DNA of 64,000 nt from Isoetes taiwanensis (Eukaryota > Streptophyta > Lycopodiopsida > Isoetales > Isoetaceae), in NCBI GenBank assembly GCA_021234155.1, contig JAJEKV010000092.1:1622561-1686560 (forward strand), written 5' to 3'. Each line of letters begins with the position of its first letter. Positions within the stretch are counted from its first letter, which is position 1. Below are positions 1 through 12,359 of this stretch, piece after piece. Position numbers and translations under genes: made by a program. Below the pieces are notes generated by a model. That model had not been told where the DNA came from, ran no database searches, and saw nothing but the letters and a program-made list of their open reading frames with translations.

Positions 1-89
1 TCTCTTCGTCTTTGTTCTAACCAAATTCATAAAGCCCTCGGGTAGGTCTTTATTTTTCTTTTTGCTCTAAAGAAAAACAAAACAACAAG

Positions 90-2480
90 CATGTCGAGAT
101 CGTTTGTGCGAGAGAAAAGGAATTTTGAGAGTACTTACCCGACCCTCAAAATTTGGTGCATATTGCACAATCATTTCGTCGGATGTGGCAATTGGGTAGA
201 GTTCCTTGCACCTTTCCCATGTTTTCGACATTTGGCTGCTCCATCAAACATGTTTGACATGTTATGGCGTTCTTTTAGGCTGCAAGGCGTTAAAGGAAAC
301 AATGAGTTTAAGCGTAAGAATGAAGGCAAAGTAAAAAGGAAAACAAATAAAAGTCAAGCTATGTGTGATACGGAATACAAAACTGGTTAGCTTGGTGATG
401 CTACCTCAAAACAATATCACGAGAAAATAGTTACGCTCTGGGGACAAACACATTGCTTGTCTCTAGAAAGCGTGTGTATTCGAATCTGATTGCTTCTCTA
501 AAGGGCATGTCGTATTCTAGAATACCACAGGGCCTTCATTGGAGGAGCAATGTGTATTAGGAATACACATGCCTTCCTTCACCGCGGGCAATGTGTTCGG
601 AATACACAATCTTTTTCTAGAGACAAGCAATGTGTATTAGGAATACACATTGCGGGTGTGAAGGAAGGCATGTGTGATACGGAATACACTATGTCTCTAG
701 CCCGATGTTTTTGGGAATCTAACATGCAAAAGAGTAAAGTTTGTGTCGAGAGAACTTGCTTGTGCAATTCCTTTGACATTTCTTCTAGGCTAAACTCCTT
801 ATCAACAACTTTTTTTTGGAAACTGCTCGGAAGCTCCATGTCGGAGAACCACTGCATTTCCGCCCGGTGGTAATGGTCATTTCTTTTTTTTTGGAGCGCG
901 TCGATGTTTTTTTCTTGGGCTGTCTCCTTGCCCTTGCTCTTTAACTCCCCTATTTCGAACATTGTAAATATCGATCACAGGTTCCCAAATCTGTTCAAGA
1001 AGATTTCCGCGTCAAATAGTTGATTTGCTATTACGGAATACATTTTGTGCTTACCTTGCCATCTCTAAAAGCTAATTTGGAACCGGTTGTAAGTGGCCAA
1101 TGAGAGGCGCCTTTTATTGGCCTCGTCATATTTCGAGGCGACATTCAATGGCACACGCCTCTTAAGCTCCAAAGGAAAGCGGCTTCTTAAAGGTCCTCGC
1201 AGGTACTTTTTCCTTGAAAATTACATACTCCCATTGCATAAACCCGGATCTTGTCGACAAAGCTCATCTTTAGTTTGTATTCGTTTGTCGGCATTGTGGG
1301 TGTTGGCAGCGATTTTTGCTTCTTCATCACGTAAGACCACGATGAGCGGCAGTTGCGAGGAGGGGCCGGAGGTACCTCGGGTTCTTCTTTTCTTTGTAAA
1401 GTTGCCTTCTTGCCTTGAAGCTATGATTCCCTCCCAAGGCGTAGTGAGTGTAGGTGTCGGCGTTTTTCTCATGTCATAGTCACGGGGGTTGTGCCTTTGC
1501 TCCACTGTCAACAAGGACAACTATTGGGGCCACATGAGCATTTGGATTGCTCCTTATTACGTCTTCGGGTTTCTTAAGTGATCGGCATAAATTTTGCGAA
1601 CACGAAGTGGCCTTTCACCGGCTTCATTTTTGATTGGAAGCTTCATTGAAGTGGTGGCAAATAAATGACACCTTGCACAAACTTGTGCGGGTTAATCTCT
1701 TCCTTCTTTTAATTTGTTTTGTCAACTTTTTTTTTCCTTAATAGCAACACGGGTGCTTTACCCTTCCCCTTCTTCTTCTTAGGTTCCTCGGGGAGCATCC
1801 TCTGTTGCAATTAAAGCCCGTCTGCTTTTTTAGGCTCTTTAGTAGCAAGCTGTTTGCCTTTCGCTTCTTTGGTGGTGGTGGCGGTGGCTTTTCTTGGTTG
1901 TGATGGACTCCCAGTTGTGATGATGCCTTTGCTTTCGGGCTCGGTTGGTCATCCTCTTCCCCTACGATGACTTCATTTTGTGTGGGAAGTCTTAAGCTCG
2001 TTATTAGCTTGAGCGTAGTTAATAATAGCCGCAGGCGACCTCTTCTTGAGTAGTGAGAAACATACTTATATAGAGGCTGAGGATTTACTTTCACCACTCT
2101 AAAATAGGCTTCATCAACATGAATAAAGCCTTGGGATGTCTGAAAAAATGAGTCTCCCCGTTGGCCGGACTCCCCGGCTACTTCACTCCACGGCTGGATG
2201 GTGCCCATGCGGACAAATTCCCTCTCATCGTACCTTTTTGCTCGGCCTCCGGCGGACATGTAGGAAAGTAAAGTCTTTGTACTTTCGAAGTACCCCTTGT
2301 AAAAAACCATTGAGTTTGGAAGTTTTTAAGTAGATAGCGGTAGCGGTGTCTCCTCAACCCTTCTCGTGGGTGCGGTTTTCGTTGGGATTTTAACGGTCCT
2401 CTTGTGTTGTTTCTTGCTGCCTTCTTATGCGTGTGCAAATTTGTGTAAACCACGATCTTGTTAGAAAGCGGTGGCAAAAA
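90..2480 (-). pseudogene. Methyltransferase-gene N-terminal and middle part, copy B (broken)
   Basis: This is the minus-strand gene of element M without its methyltransferase end, which falls outside the window. The N-terminal block near 1738-2310 reads motifs such as QGFIHVDEAYFRVVKV followed by a proline- and lysine-rich stretch (PPPPPPKKRK). A basic, coiled-coil-like block lies near 579-962 (KVVDKEFSLEEMSKELHKQ). Copy A has the same blocks in the same order. The N-terminal part matches no family I can name. Stops and frame changes break the reading, so I call it a pseudogene. Confidence 0.6.
430..720. repeat. Palindrome array in an intron of the minus-strand gene (copy B)
   Basis: Several inverted repeats of the type CAATGTGTATT-centre-AATACACATTG occur here, for example around 550-570, 595-610 and 627-652. 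They are separated by short pieces such as TTTCTAGAGACAAGCAATG. The array sits between coding blocks of the minus-strand gene, and copy A has an equivalent array at 23885-24130. The two or more central bases differ from unit to unit. Confidence 0.75.
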
Positions 2481-2654
2481 CTATTCGAATACAAAATGTC
2501 TTGCAAAAAAAAAAGCGAGGGCAAAAAAGAGGACAAAAATGCCAAAGCGACCTTTGCAATCTTGACAAAAAACAGGTCTAAACAAGTTTTAAAAGCGGAA
2601 AAAAGCGCCTAAAGTTACTAAAAAATCACGGAAAAGTAACCTTACAAAACCTAA

Positions 2655-2865
2655 GAACACGAAAGTGTATTAGGAATACACTTCGCCGAGGAAAATGACG
2701 TGTATTCCGGAATACACTTCGAGGGAAGGCGAAGTGTATTCCGAAAGTGTATTCCGGGAATTTACCGCCGCCTTCCCCGAAGGCGTAAATATGTCGGAAT
2801 ACGCGTTCGCTTTTCGAAAAGTATATTCGGAATACACTTTAGCCTTCGAAAGGCGATAGTCCGAG
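2655..2865. promoter_or_regulatory. Palindrome array between the divergent genes, copy B
   Basis: Repeats of AAGTGTATTC-centre-GAATACACTT alternate with GC-rich inverted pieces related to CGCCTTCGAGGGAAGGCG. The array lies between the start of the minus-strand gene and the plus-strand DUF7869-like gene. Corresponding arrays occur at 7690-7985 (copy C) and 26080-26312 (copy A). Confidence 0.75.
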
Positions 2866-3249
2866 GAATAAAGAAGCGGACACACAAATGATTGTACCTT
2901 GTACTTTCTTACTCACCTCTCCATGTTTTCTCTATGTGTATGGAATCGGATCTCCCGAATATTATGTCGAAGTATTTGGGCTGGCGACTTCATTTCGAGG
3001 CTGGAATCATGCGAAAGCCCGAAATTTCCTTTTTAAAGGTATCATTTTAGTCTTGCTCTTTTTTCTATGTGAAGCGGAATCGTTTAGCTTTCCTATCCTA
3101 CTCTGTGTATTCGAATAGCTTTTATTTTTGACTTTCACTTGATTAGTCTTTGGAACCAGCTTGTACTTCATTGGGCGTGTATTCGGGGAATAAGAAAAGG
3201 CTCGCACTCTGAGAAAGTTTCTCAAATCTCCTAACTATTTTGCGGTTGT

Positions 3250-4160
3250 TAAGATGATGAACAGCCGTGAACAAGCTTCCACCACCTTCGTTGTCTCAAG
3301 CTCGTCTAGTTAGAGGACGGCTTGGGAACAACGTCATTTCTAGTAAGCCAGGCATTCTCAGGCTCCTACCTCTACTTCATCGTTGTTGCTTCTCGAAGAC
3401 ACTGCGAGTCGGCCCAGTAACAGGACTTCACCACCCTTCCACCCGTCACCAAGTCGTAGGCGGTGCGGCATCTCCTTCCAAAAGCATCACCACCGGTTCG
3501 AGACATGTTGCCACCACCCTTTGTTCCATCCGGGACCACCTCTGAGAAGCTCCACAACAGCGGTTTGTTCAAGAATAAGCTACCCCGTTTGTAGTAGCCC
3601 CCTTCATGCAAACATACAAGGAAACAGTAAAAGAAAAGCGTGAGATTCACTACCAATTCTCTCACCGAGGGACTTCACTACAAATGAGGGCGGCGCTCGG
3701 CATGCACTCCTATTCACACAGCGGTTGTGACACATGGATTCTGAATTCAGTCCGCTCACGAAGGAGATGTTTGCAAAACGCCTTTTCAAGATGGTACAAG
3801 AGCGGTGATGCCACAACCTCTTATGGGCCATCACCATCCTTTAACTTTTTTGTACCCCGCCTTGTCAGGGAACAACTTCCGTGATGCTGTTTTTCCTCTA
3901 CAAACACACCACTTTCGGAATGGAGGAAGTCACCCCAGTAGAAGTTTCATCGAAGGTGAAGACTTTAGCGAGGAACAAAGAGATTACATGTTCTCGGACC
4001 AACCTTCAAAAAAGAAATTCAAGGTGGATTTTGGTTTGAGAGATGCTCCTACGTCAGAAAGAAGAAATCTTATGGATGAACACAAAATGGGGAGACTTTT
4101 GAGAACTAAATGCTCATTGGGTTTGCATCAACGATTTAACATGGCTAAACAATACATGGC
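3250..4160 (+). pseudogene. DUF7869-like gene, 5' part, copy B
   Basis: The start ATGATGAACAGCC at about 3253 and the following reading match the first third of the copy A gene at 26695-27610. The visible end carries the block RRNLMDEHKM at about 4065-4095. It has several frameshifts relative to copy A and ends at the head-to-head junction near 4160, so the catalytic region is absent. Confidence 0.75.
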
Positions 4161-4289
4161 AAAGAGAAACTCTAATTTGAGACAATTTTTCCAACAAAAA
4201 AATTGAAGCAGTCCAGAATCAACTCCGTAGTATTCTCAAAACTGGAAAGATAGAATCTTCATATTCTACGCAAAATTCTACGCTCTTTC

Positions 4290-7200
4290 ACTCAGCCAAG
4301 TGGAGGGAGTGATGAGAGGGATCCAGGATCGCCTTCTCATATTCAGCTCGCGCCAACGTCACCACCCCCAATTTCTCTTTCACTCAGCCACCGAGGAAGT
4401 GTTTTATTTATCTTCCTCAATACTATCGGGACAGACCTATGAAGCATTGTCACCACCTTCTTCACTGCAATTTCTCTCAAATTACAAGCTTTCTTGCTAA
4501 ATTGATAGTCTTCATGTAGGACGCATTGTCGATTTCAATTTAAAATCATAGTACAATATAGTCACTGCCATTAAGGTTCTATCGGCCCTACCAACCCACC
4601 TCTTGATCTCCTTTCTCCTTCCCTTTGGCTCTCTATTTCTAACTCTATATCTGCACCTTCATCTTGAGGCTCATTTCCTGCCTTTGGTCCGAGGTACATG
4701 ACTCGTCCTCCTTGCCTTCTCTAGAGGTGCAAATGTAGCAATCGCTTGGACCGCTTTGGTGTGGGTTGATGGAAGGTGTTAGCCATTGAAATGGTTCTTG
4801 CAACCTGCCTTAGAGCTATATTTTGTACAACAATTTTTCTGCTCGAGAAAGAAATTACTCCACCACATCCGATCTTCTTTCTAAGAAGTACTTAAAGCTC
4901 TGAGGAAATTCCATTTTCAATGGCTTTTAAGGATGACTCGATACTTTTCTTCCGGCTTGGACTCTTAGGATTTTGAGAGGAAGTTGCTCAGCACGCTCTA
5001 TTTAAGGAAGTGTCCGAATATATTTAAGGAAGCATAATCCCTCTGGTGGACTCCAGTCCTTAGTTGTGGTATACTTCTTCCCCTCAGAAGAAGCTTTGGC
5101 CATCCTTCAAGTAGAACTTGATATGATGTTGAAAGGTGAGATCATTCAACTTGTTCACGCCTTTGTTCTCTCTCGCTTGAACGCTGAGAGAAAACAAACT
5201 TCTCGGAATCAGCAGCCTTTTTAAGAAGATCAACCACGGAGTAGGAGTGTAAGAATCTTCAATACGGGAACTAAAGAAGGAAGATGTAAAAGCCTTCTTC
5301 CTTCTAAGCAATTTTCATTTAAAATCTGAACATTTGGTCAATCTGATCATGAGTGTGGCCTACAAGTAAGAAACCGAAGCTTCACTTTTCTAAAGATCCC
5401 TAGCTCCACTAACATGGCACAAGACGCAAAGAGTGTTTGATTCTTGTTCTCCCTTGTAGTATTGTCAAGCTGCGCATAAAGCACCGGGTGGTAATTGCTC
5501 TTTGCTCGCACAGACCTTGTTAAGAATTGTAATTGTGAGGTTCGGGTCACCATGCAAGTTTGGATACGCCAAAAATACTTTGCACTTTAGACTTCCTTTG
5601 AAGACCATAGCTCCTACAAGGTGGATCTTAACAAAACATTCCTCCGCACATCTTTAGGAATGTTCAAGAAATGTGGTAGAGTTTTTTTTTTTGGTCCATT
5701 CCATCAATCACAATGCATATGTATTGCAAAAGGACGCTCAAGAGTTTTTTTTCTATGCTTTGGCAAGCTTTTCCTGGGCCGCTTGTTGTTCACTTTATGT
5801 CCGGGCAAGGTTTTGTTGCACAATATTCAGAGAAGAAATCAGGTCAAAGCATTTTCTCCAAACAAGTGAGAGATTGAGAACATGAGCTTACTTCTTTCCT
5901 CTGCCTTTTGCAGCTTTGTTGACTCTTTAATTCTGCGACACCTCGAAAGCAAAACAGACATTCTATGTTTTCTAGAATTTTCACAAGACCGAATTCACTT
6001 TTCCACCCGTGAAGTGTGAGTAAGAGATGTGTCAAGCCGAAAGTGCAAGTCTCTTTGTACTCATTAAAACATCTTTTGGTGATGTTATCGCTTAAATGAT
6101 ACATGTTGTTAGGTAGCTTCTCACATGTTCTCTAAAATATTTCTCCATCCATGACACAAAGAAAGAAGGGCATGCATGGTTACAACTCTTCTTGGTCCAC
6201 AATGATCATCGATTGCGGATTTTGTCCAGTTTTTGTGTATTCTAGACATTCCGTGGACCCTAAACGGTGGACAACCATAAAGCATTTCGCAAACTTTGAT
6301 GGTTAATGTAGTGCAAGAAGGTGTTGGGGTCTGGTCTTACATGATAAGCTAAGTAGGCATTCTGGTTCCGCCAATGTCATGGAACCGAAGTTGTCTCTAA
6401 ATCGCCGTAATTTAGCTATGTTAAATCTGTTGATGCAACCCAATGAGCAGCATTTAGTTCTCAAAAGTCTCCTCATTTTGTGTTCATCCATAAGATTTCT
6501 TCTTCTTACAGAGGAGCAAGCCCTCAAACCAAAAATCCACCTTGAATTTCTTTGAAGATTGGCTGGAGAACATGTAATCTCTTTGTTCCTCGCTGGTGTC
6601 TTCTCATCTTTCGATGAAACTTCTACCTGGGTGGCTTCCTCTCGTCCCGAGTGGTGTGCTTGTAGAGGAAAACAGACCACGGGAAGTTGTTCCTGAATAG
6701 GCGGGGGTACAAGTTGTTAAAGGATGGTGATGGCCCATAAGAGGTTGTGGCATCATGTTTTGTACTATCTTGAAAAAGGAGTTCTGCAAACATCTCCTTT
6801 AGAGCGGACTGGAATTCTCAAGAAATCCATGTGTCATAACCCTGTTGTGTGAAGAGGAGTGCATGCCGGAGCCGCCCCTCATTTGTAGTGAAGTCCCCGT
6901 GAGAGAAATTGTAGTGAATCTCATGCCTTTTTACTTTTCTGCGGTTCCTTGTATGTTTGGATGAAGGGGCTAAGCAACAAATGGGGGGTAGCTTGTTCTG
7001 GAACACCCGCTGTTGTGGAGCTTCAGAGGTGGTCCCGGGATGGAAACAAAGGGTGGTGGCAACATGTCTGAACCTGGGTGGTGATGCTTTGGAAGGAGAT
7101 GCCAGCAGGCCGCCTACAAGGACTTGGTGACGGTTGGAAGGGTGGTGGAAGTCTGTTACGTATCGGACTCCTGCGGTGTCTTCGAAGAAGCAACAACGAT

Positions 7201-7300
7201 GAAGTAGAGGTAGGAGCCCGGAGAATGGCCTTCACTAGAAATGACGCTGTTCCCAAGCTTGTCCTCTAACTAGACGAGCTTTGAGACAACAAAAGGTGGT
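4290..7300 (-). pseudogene. DUF7869-like gene, copy C (broken)
   Basis: The minus strand is collinear with the copy A gene from its start codons (about 7290) to its acidic C-terminus. The RRNLMDEHKM block lies near 6440-6490, and the LDNTTRENKNQ block lies near 5433-5470. Frames shift repeatedly. This copy helps to judge copy A: where copy A has an in-frame TGA (28835), copy C reads through at the equivalent place (about 5255), so that stop is not ancestral. Confidence 0.75.
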
Positions 7301-7689
7301 GGAAGTTTTTGTTCAACGGGCAGTTCGGCCATCCAACAACCGCAAAATAGTAAAGAGATTTGAGAAACTTTCTCAGAAGTGCGCAGCTTTTCTTATTCCC
7401 TAATACACTTCATGTAGAGTACAAGTAGACGCTCAGCATTAATCAAGTGAAAGTCAAAATAAAAGCTATTCGAATACACACAGAGTAGGATAGTAAAGCT
7501 AAACGTGATTCCGCCTACATAGAAAAAGAGCAAGATCTAAATGATACATTTAAAAGGAAATTTCGCTTCGCCATGTATTCCGGGGCCTCGAAATTAAGTC
7601 ATTAGCCTTCTTCATTATAATATTCAGAGACCGATTCATTCACATGTAGAGAAACATGGACAAGTCAAGAAGAAAGTACAACGCATAAT

Positions 7690-7985
7690 CATTTGCATGT
7701 CCGTTTATTCCCGAATACACTATCGCTTTCTCTCGAAGTAAAGTGTATTCGGATACACTTTTGCCTTCAATCATAAAGTGTGTTCGAATACACTTCAGTG
7801 AAAGTTTTAAAGTGTATTCGAACACACTTTCGCTTTTCAGGGAAGGCTTTATAGTGTATTCTCCGGACACACTTCGAGGGACAGACTTTCGAATACACTT
7901 TCACGAGCGGGAAAGAGAAGGGGAAAGTGTATTCGAATACACTTTCACCTTCGAGTGAAAGCAAAGTATTCCGAATACACTTTGT
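7690..7985. promoter_or_regulatory. Palindrome array between divergent genes, copy C
   Basis: At least six units of AAGTGTATTCGAATACACTT type occur, for example near 7740-7762, 7776-7796, 7814-7832 and 7924-7944. They are interleaved with CTTTCGCTTTTCAGGGAAGGC-like pieces. Here the centre is mostly TTCGAA, whereas copy A has TTCCGGAA. Confidence 0.75.
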
Positions 7986-8289
7986 TTTAGGTTTTAAGAG
8001 GTTACTTTTCCATGAGTTTTTAGTTATTTTAGGCTTTTTCCCGCCTTTTAAAGTTTGTTTAGACCGCTTTCTTTGTCAAGATAGCAAAGGCTTTTTGGCA
8101 TTTTTGTCCTCTTTTGCCCCTTTTTTCCCTTTTGGAAGACATTTTGTATTCGAATAGTTTTGGCCAATCGCTTTCTAACAAGGTCAGATTCCGCTTTTCT
8201 AACCCTTTGTATTCCGTAATACAAATAGCTTAACTTTTATTTGTTTTCCTTCTACTTTGCCTTGTTTCTTACTTTTTAACTCATTGTTT

Positions 8290-9760
8290 CCTTTAACGCC
8301 TTGCAGCCAAAAGAACGCCATAACATGTCAAACATGTTTGATGGAACAATTTAAACGCCGAGACATGGGAAAGGTGCAAGGAACTCTACCCAATAGCCAC
8401 TTCGACGAAATGATTGTGCAATATGCACCAAATTTTGAGGGTCGGGTAGGCACGCCAACATTCCTCGCCTTTTGCACACACGATCTCCTTTAGCTTGTTG
8501 TTATGTTTTTCCTCGAAAAAAAAGAAAACAAAGACCTTCCCGAGGGCTTTATGCATTTGGTTAGAACAAGACGAAGAGAGGTCGTTAGTCGAAAAGAAGA
8601 ACCTTGGAGCCGTAACCATCCGACTACTTAGAGATTTTGCATGTTTGATCAAAACAATTTATATTCAATCATTCATGGTGATTGCATTAAGCTTGTCGGA
8701 ACGGTTAAGCCACGTGACTTCACTTTGGTTATTGCTGATCTTCCCTATGGGTTTAAGCTTAAAGACGCCAGATAATACCACCACTCAGCCCTTCAAATTT
8801 TCAGAGTTTAATGCTTTCATTGATGGAATCAAGCGATCACAACGGCCAAACATTGGCGCTTAGTTACTTTCCATTCGAAAGCATGCACCGCTTGGTAGAA
8901 TCAGCTTTCAAAACCACTTTGGTTCTCCGGGCCAAAGTGTGATATGAAAACCTTGTTCAGAAAGTCTTATTCCGTATCACGCTTACTTTTTCTTTTGATT
9001 ACGAGTGTATTCCGAATAGTATTTCCCGCTTCGGTTTTCAAGTGTTTTCTTTGTTTTTGCTAACATCACTTTAAATGTTTCACTAGGTACAAAACTAACA
9101 TCAACTACCATGGTGGAGGACCAAGGTTGCTCAGCAAGGTAGAGTACCTTCATGTAGCTTATTGGAGTTTTGATGGGAAGAGGACCATGGAACACTTCAA
9201 CACCGCCACCGCCAAAACTTTTCAAACGCCCTTGAGTTTCCAGCAGCCTTACGTAAATTGCAGGACACAAGTGCACAAGGCAGATTGTGAATCACTACCG
9301 TAAACCACAAAGCTCATCAACCATCTCCCGGACATGTTCTCGCCCAAAGATTGGGTGCTTGATGCTTTCTCCGGGTTTTGGTACTACTATCGCATGTGCA
9401 CTTAAGAAGGGCCGAAATCGTAGCCGTGGATATTGATAAGGATGCCGCATTTTGTGAAGATGAGACCGGTTGCCTTACCTACTTTTACCGATGAACATCA
9501 AGAGCTAGGGGCCAAGTCTTCATCCGATTATGCTAAACTAACGCCCTCGAGATACAGCCTCCATTCTCCAAATTTCACTAGACGATGAGGCAACCTTTGC
9601 AGAGCTTAAAGAAGTAGCTTTAGCTACCATTCCAGAGGACAAGGAGGATACAAAACTTAAGTCTCCAAAGAAGGAGCAGACGGCAAGTACGTATGACGAG
9701 AGGGCGAGAGCAAAGCAAAAAAAAATGATGAGGACTATGATATAGATCTTTGACTATCGC
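8290..9760 (+). pseudogene. DNA N4/N6 amino-methyltransferase gene, 3' half, copy C
   Basis: This is the clearest view of the methyltransferase domain. After an upstream block (GTLPNSHFDEMIVQYAPNFEG split by an intron in copy A), the reading at 8642-8770 gives FDQNNLYSIIHGD followed by VIADLPYGF, the catalytic (D/N/S)PP(Y/F)-type motif IV. An intron-like gap follows (about 8960-9085). The reading at 9330-9450 then gives MFSPKDWVLDAFSG and IACALKKGRN, the SAM-binding motif I, broken by one frameshift. Motif IV before motif I is the order of beta-class methyltransferases. Stops and frameshifts make this copy inactive as read. Confidence 0.75.
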
Positions 9761-10099
9761 GAAATTAAAATTATCATTATTTATTACAATGAATCTTCCA
9801 CAATGATGTAATTTAAAATTTATTAAAAACATATTACTTTTTTTTTTCTCTATTCGGGTTTTTTTTGTCATGCTTTCGCCTCTTCAAGTCTATGCCTAAA
9901 TTTCGCTTATTTGTATGATTTCTCGCTTCATAAGTACAAACTTATCGCCTAATAATGGCCCAAAATGAAATGAAAAAAAAATGCTAACCTCTAGAAATTC
10001 TCAACAACTTTCAAAAAGCCTTATTTTAGAAACATGGTGTTTTTAAAGGGAATCTTTGAAACGGAGTGATGCAACACTCCCGCTTAATTTGTAATCGTG

Positions 10100-10385
10100 G
10101 TTTATATATGAGTAGAGCTAGCACATGAGTTTTTAGATGAGTTTTGAGTCTTGTCTCACATCAGTTTTCTCTCGACATAGAGCTCATGTATCTTCATTGA
10201 CATCAAGGAAGTTGTTCTCATTATTGTGGTCTCATTGTTTCTTTTTTGTTCTCGTTTCTCTCTTTCTTTGTTCTTTTTTTCTTGCAAATCCCGCAAGGAC
10301 ATAGCTCTCCTGATTCTCCTGTTAGATACAAGGGTCCTCACAGAGGGGTGCCTTTGCAGAGTTCCCTAACCCGCACTCCCAAACA
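10100..10385 (+). repeat. 3' part of GyA 5' LTR
   Basis: It matches the last half of the complete LTR at 32294-32887, from the TATATATGAGTAGAGC region to the terminal CAAACA. The upstream part of the LTR is replaced by the end of element M copy C. Directly downstream, CCGCCGCCACGTCCGG is a decayed form of the tRNA-Asp-type primer site seen in GyB. Confidence 0.85.
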
Positions 10386-10419
10386 CCGCCGCCACGTCCG
10401 GTCTGATCTTTCCTCCATC

Positions 10420-12250
10420 ATGTCGACTCGCAGGTTTCACCTCAAGAACTTCTTCGCCTAAACGGGCGGCTCGCCTCGAGCGCCATCAACGACGGAGGTC
10501 GTCGGGATATGTATGATTCCCGCCATGACATTGAGGGGGTGGCCGATCCGCCTCCCCGAGCCTGGCCGGCCCCTCCTACCCCTCGGCTCATTCCCCTCGA
10601 ATGGGTCCCCCCCTCGTCCGGACATTGTTCTCAACCTCAATCTCCACAAAGATACCCCCTGCTCAGCCCACCCACTCATATTTTCGACCGACAAAGACCT
10701 ATATCAATATCCCTTCAGTCACACCCCTCTTCCATCACAACCTTTCTTCACCTCCCGTGGGATGGGCTACCATCAAGTGTCTTTTGGCCCTACCCACGCT
10801 CATGACTTTCGGCTTTTCCATCCTTTCAAAGATGCTCTTCCCCGCTTATCAAACCAACGATCTCAAGCCTAATGAGGCAGTGCTCAAGGCCCTTCCCCAC
10901 TGATGTTGCTTTCACCGACCACATGTTTTTCAGTTCCACCCCTTGCTCTCCCGCCCCGACCGCTCCACCTTTCTATGCTTCAACATATCCTCCAACGAAT
11001 CCAATTGCGTTTATGCGCCTCGTTCCGACTTCACCTCCAACTCCTAATTTGAAGTCGACTTATCCAACTTTCGCAACACTAAAGGCAAATCTTTGATCAG
11101 AGTGCTCAAGCTCATATGGAAGAATTCAAGCCTTGGCCATTCTGAATGGTCAGCGCGCAACCACAACTCAAATTTCATATCTTTTCGACCACGCCAGAGG
11201 CGCCTCATCGCTGGTTAATGGCCAACAAAAGTCACCGGAAACAGAGTTGGCAAGAAATGAAAACCGCCTTTTTCTGGTCTCATTATGGCACCACGGATGA
11301 TGATCGCCATTCCTCAAACAACTCAATGACCTTCAACAAGAGCCCACGGAGTCAGCCCGGATTTTATGGACCGCCTTCACATTCTCGCCATGACGTAATA
11401 CCAAGGCCCCAAGTCTCTGGAGCAGGCCATTGAATTGGTCAATCACTTGGCTAATGTTTCTTCTTGGGTGTTGCTCTCCAGGAACTCCCTTTCATGCCCC
11501 CCGCCATGGTTCCCCGTAACTCGTTTCAAGCATCAACCAAGAAATCCACAACGCTCACATCCGTGTACTATTTGTAAATATCAAGGTCATCTGGCAAATG
11601 AATGCAACTCCTCCAATGGACCCCTCATTGTAAAGATGCAATATGCAATCACGCCACGGAAGAATGCACTCGCTCTCATCCTACACCTTTCCGAATAAAA
11701 TGGTCTTTCAAGTCCGCACCACGCAACAACAACAACCGGCCGACAACCTCAAAGAATATCCGCCTCAACCACAAGCAGCAGCAGATCAACAAACGCAATA
11801 ATCTCAGCAGCCACGGGGACAAGGTAATCGCCCTCCCTTTGACCCTTCAAAGGCTCAATGTTATCATTGTCATGAATGGGGTCACACCACCACAACAAGG
11901 CCCTCAACTTCCTCAAGTTCAAGTTCAACTTCCGTGATCAAGTCAACCCGCCTTCAAGGCCTCACGGCTTACCAACTATGGGTTGCCAATGGCAAACAAG
12001 GCCCTCGCCCCTGCTTTTGAGAAAACCACCACGGCCCAACAACAACAAAACCATTAAAGAAGTTGCATCTACCTCCAATCCTATGGATCAACAAGCTCAA
12101 GAGGAGATTTATCAGGCCCTTAACCCTCCTGGCCCAAAGCCAGCCTAACCGGGTTGGTCTCGCTAATGGCCACACTCAAAGCTTCACGCCCTTTGACTAT
12201 CATTCCTCACGACATGCAACCCGCTTTTGTCGTGGGAAACCATCCTCATG
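10420..12250 (+). pseudogene. GyA gag (degenerate)
   Basis: The start ATGTCGACTCGC corresponds to the GyB gag start (MSARGF). A proline-rich N-terminal region is followed by a retrotransposon-gag-like core (PQLKFHIFSTT, HRWLMANKSH) and CX2CX4HX4C zinc knuckles near 11555-11660 (CTICKYQGHLANEC). Gag would form the particle and bind RNA. The reading changes frame many times, so no full protein is made as read. Confidence 0.75.
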
Positions 12251-12359
12251 AGGATGACAAAAAGTTCACTTTGCACCAGATCTTGACAAACCATGCCTCA
12301 TGTCATGCCTAAGGTGAGACAAAGCATTCTCAAGCTCATGCAGCCGCCGGAAGGTCGAC

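Larger units (their letters stand above)
1..4160 (+). mobile_element. Element M copy B, left-truncated by the window and cut at the right
   Basis: This stretch is collinear with positions about 23455-27610 of the best copy (copy A): remnants of the minus-strand gene, an intron palindrome array, the central promoter array, then the 5' part of the plus-strand DUF7869-like gene. The window opens inside the element, so its methyltransferase end lies further left. On the right it stops near 4160, where the sequence switches to a reverse-oriented copy (copy C). Reading frames are broken by many short indels compared with copy A. Confidence 0.85.
4160..10099 (-). mobile_element. Element M copy C, reverse orientation, internally deleted
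   Basis: Read on the minus strand, this copy runs from the methyltransferase-end terminus (CACGATTACAAATTAA on the minus strand, ending at 10099) through the methyltransferase gene and central array to the DUF7869-like gene, stopping about 250 bp before the other terminus. About 2 kb of the N-terminal and middle part of the methyltransferase gene is missing: near 8160-8220 the sequence jumps between the equivalents of copy A about 25850 and about 23830. The outer end abuts a partial LTR of the Athila-like retrotransposon. Confidence 0.8.

Noticed and set aside
8290..9760. Bacterial contamination as the source of the methyltransferase
   Set aside because: The domain is in three or more element contexts, contains introns with plant-like splice sites, and is joined to eukaryotic repeats.
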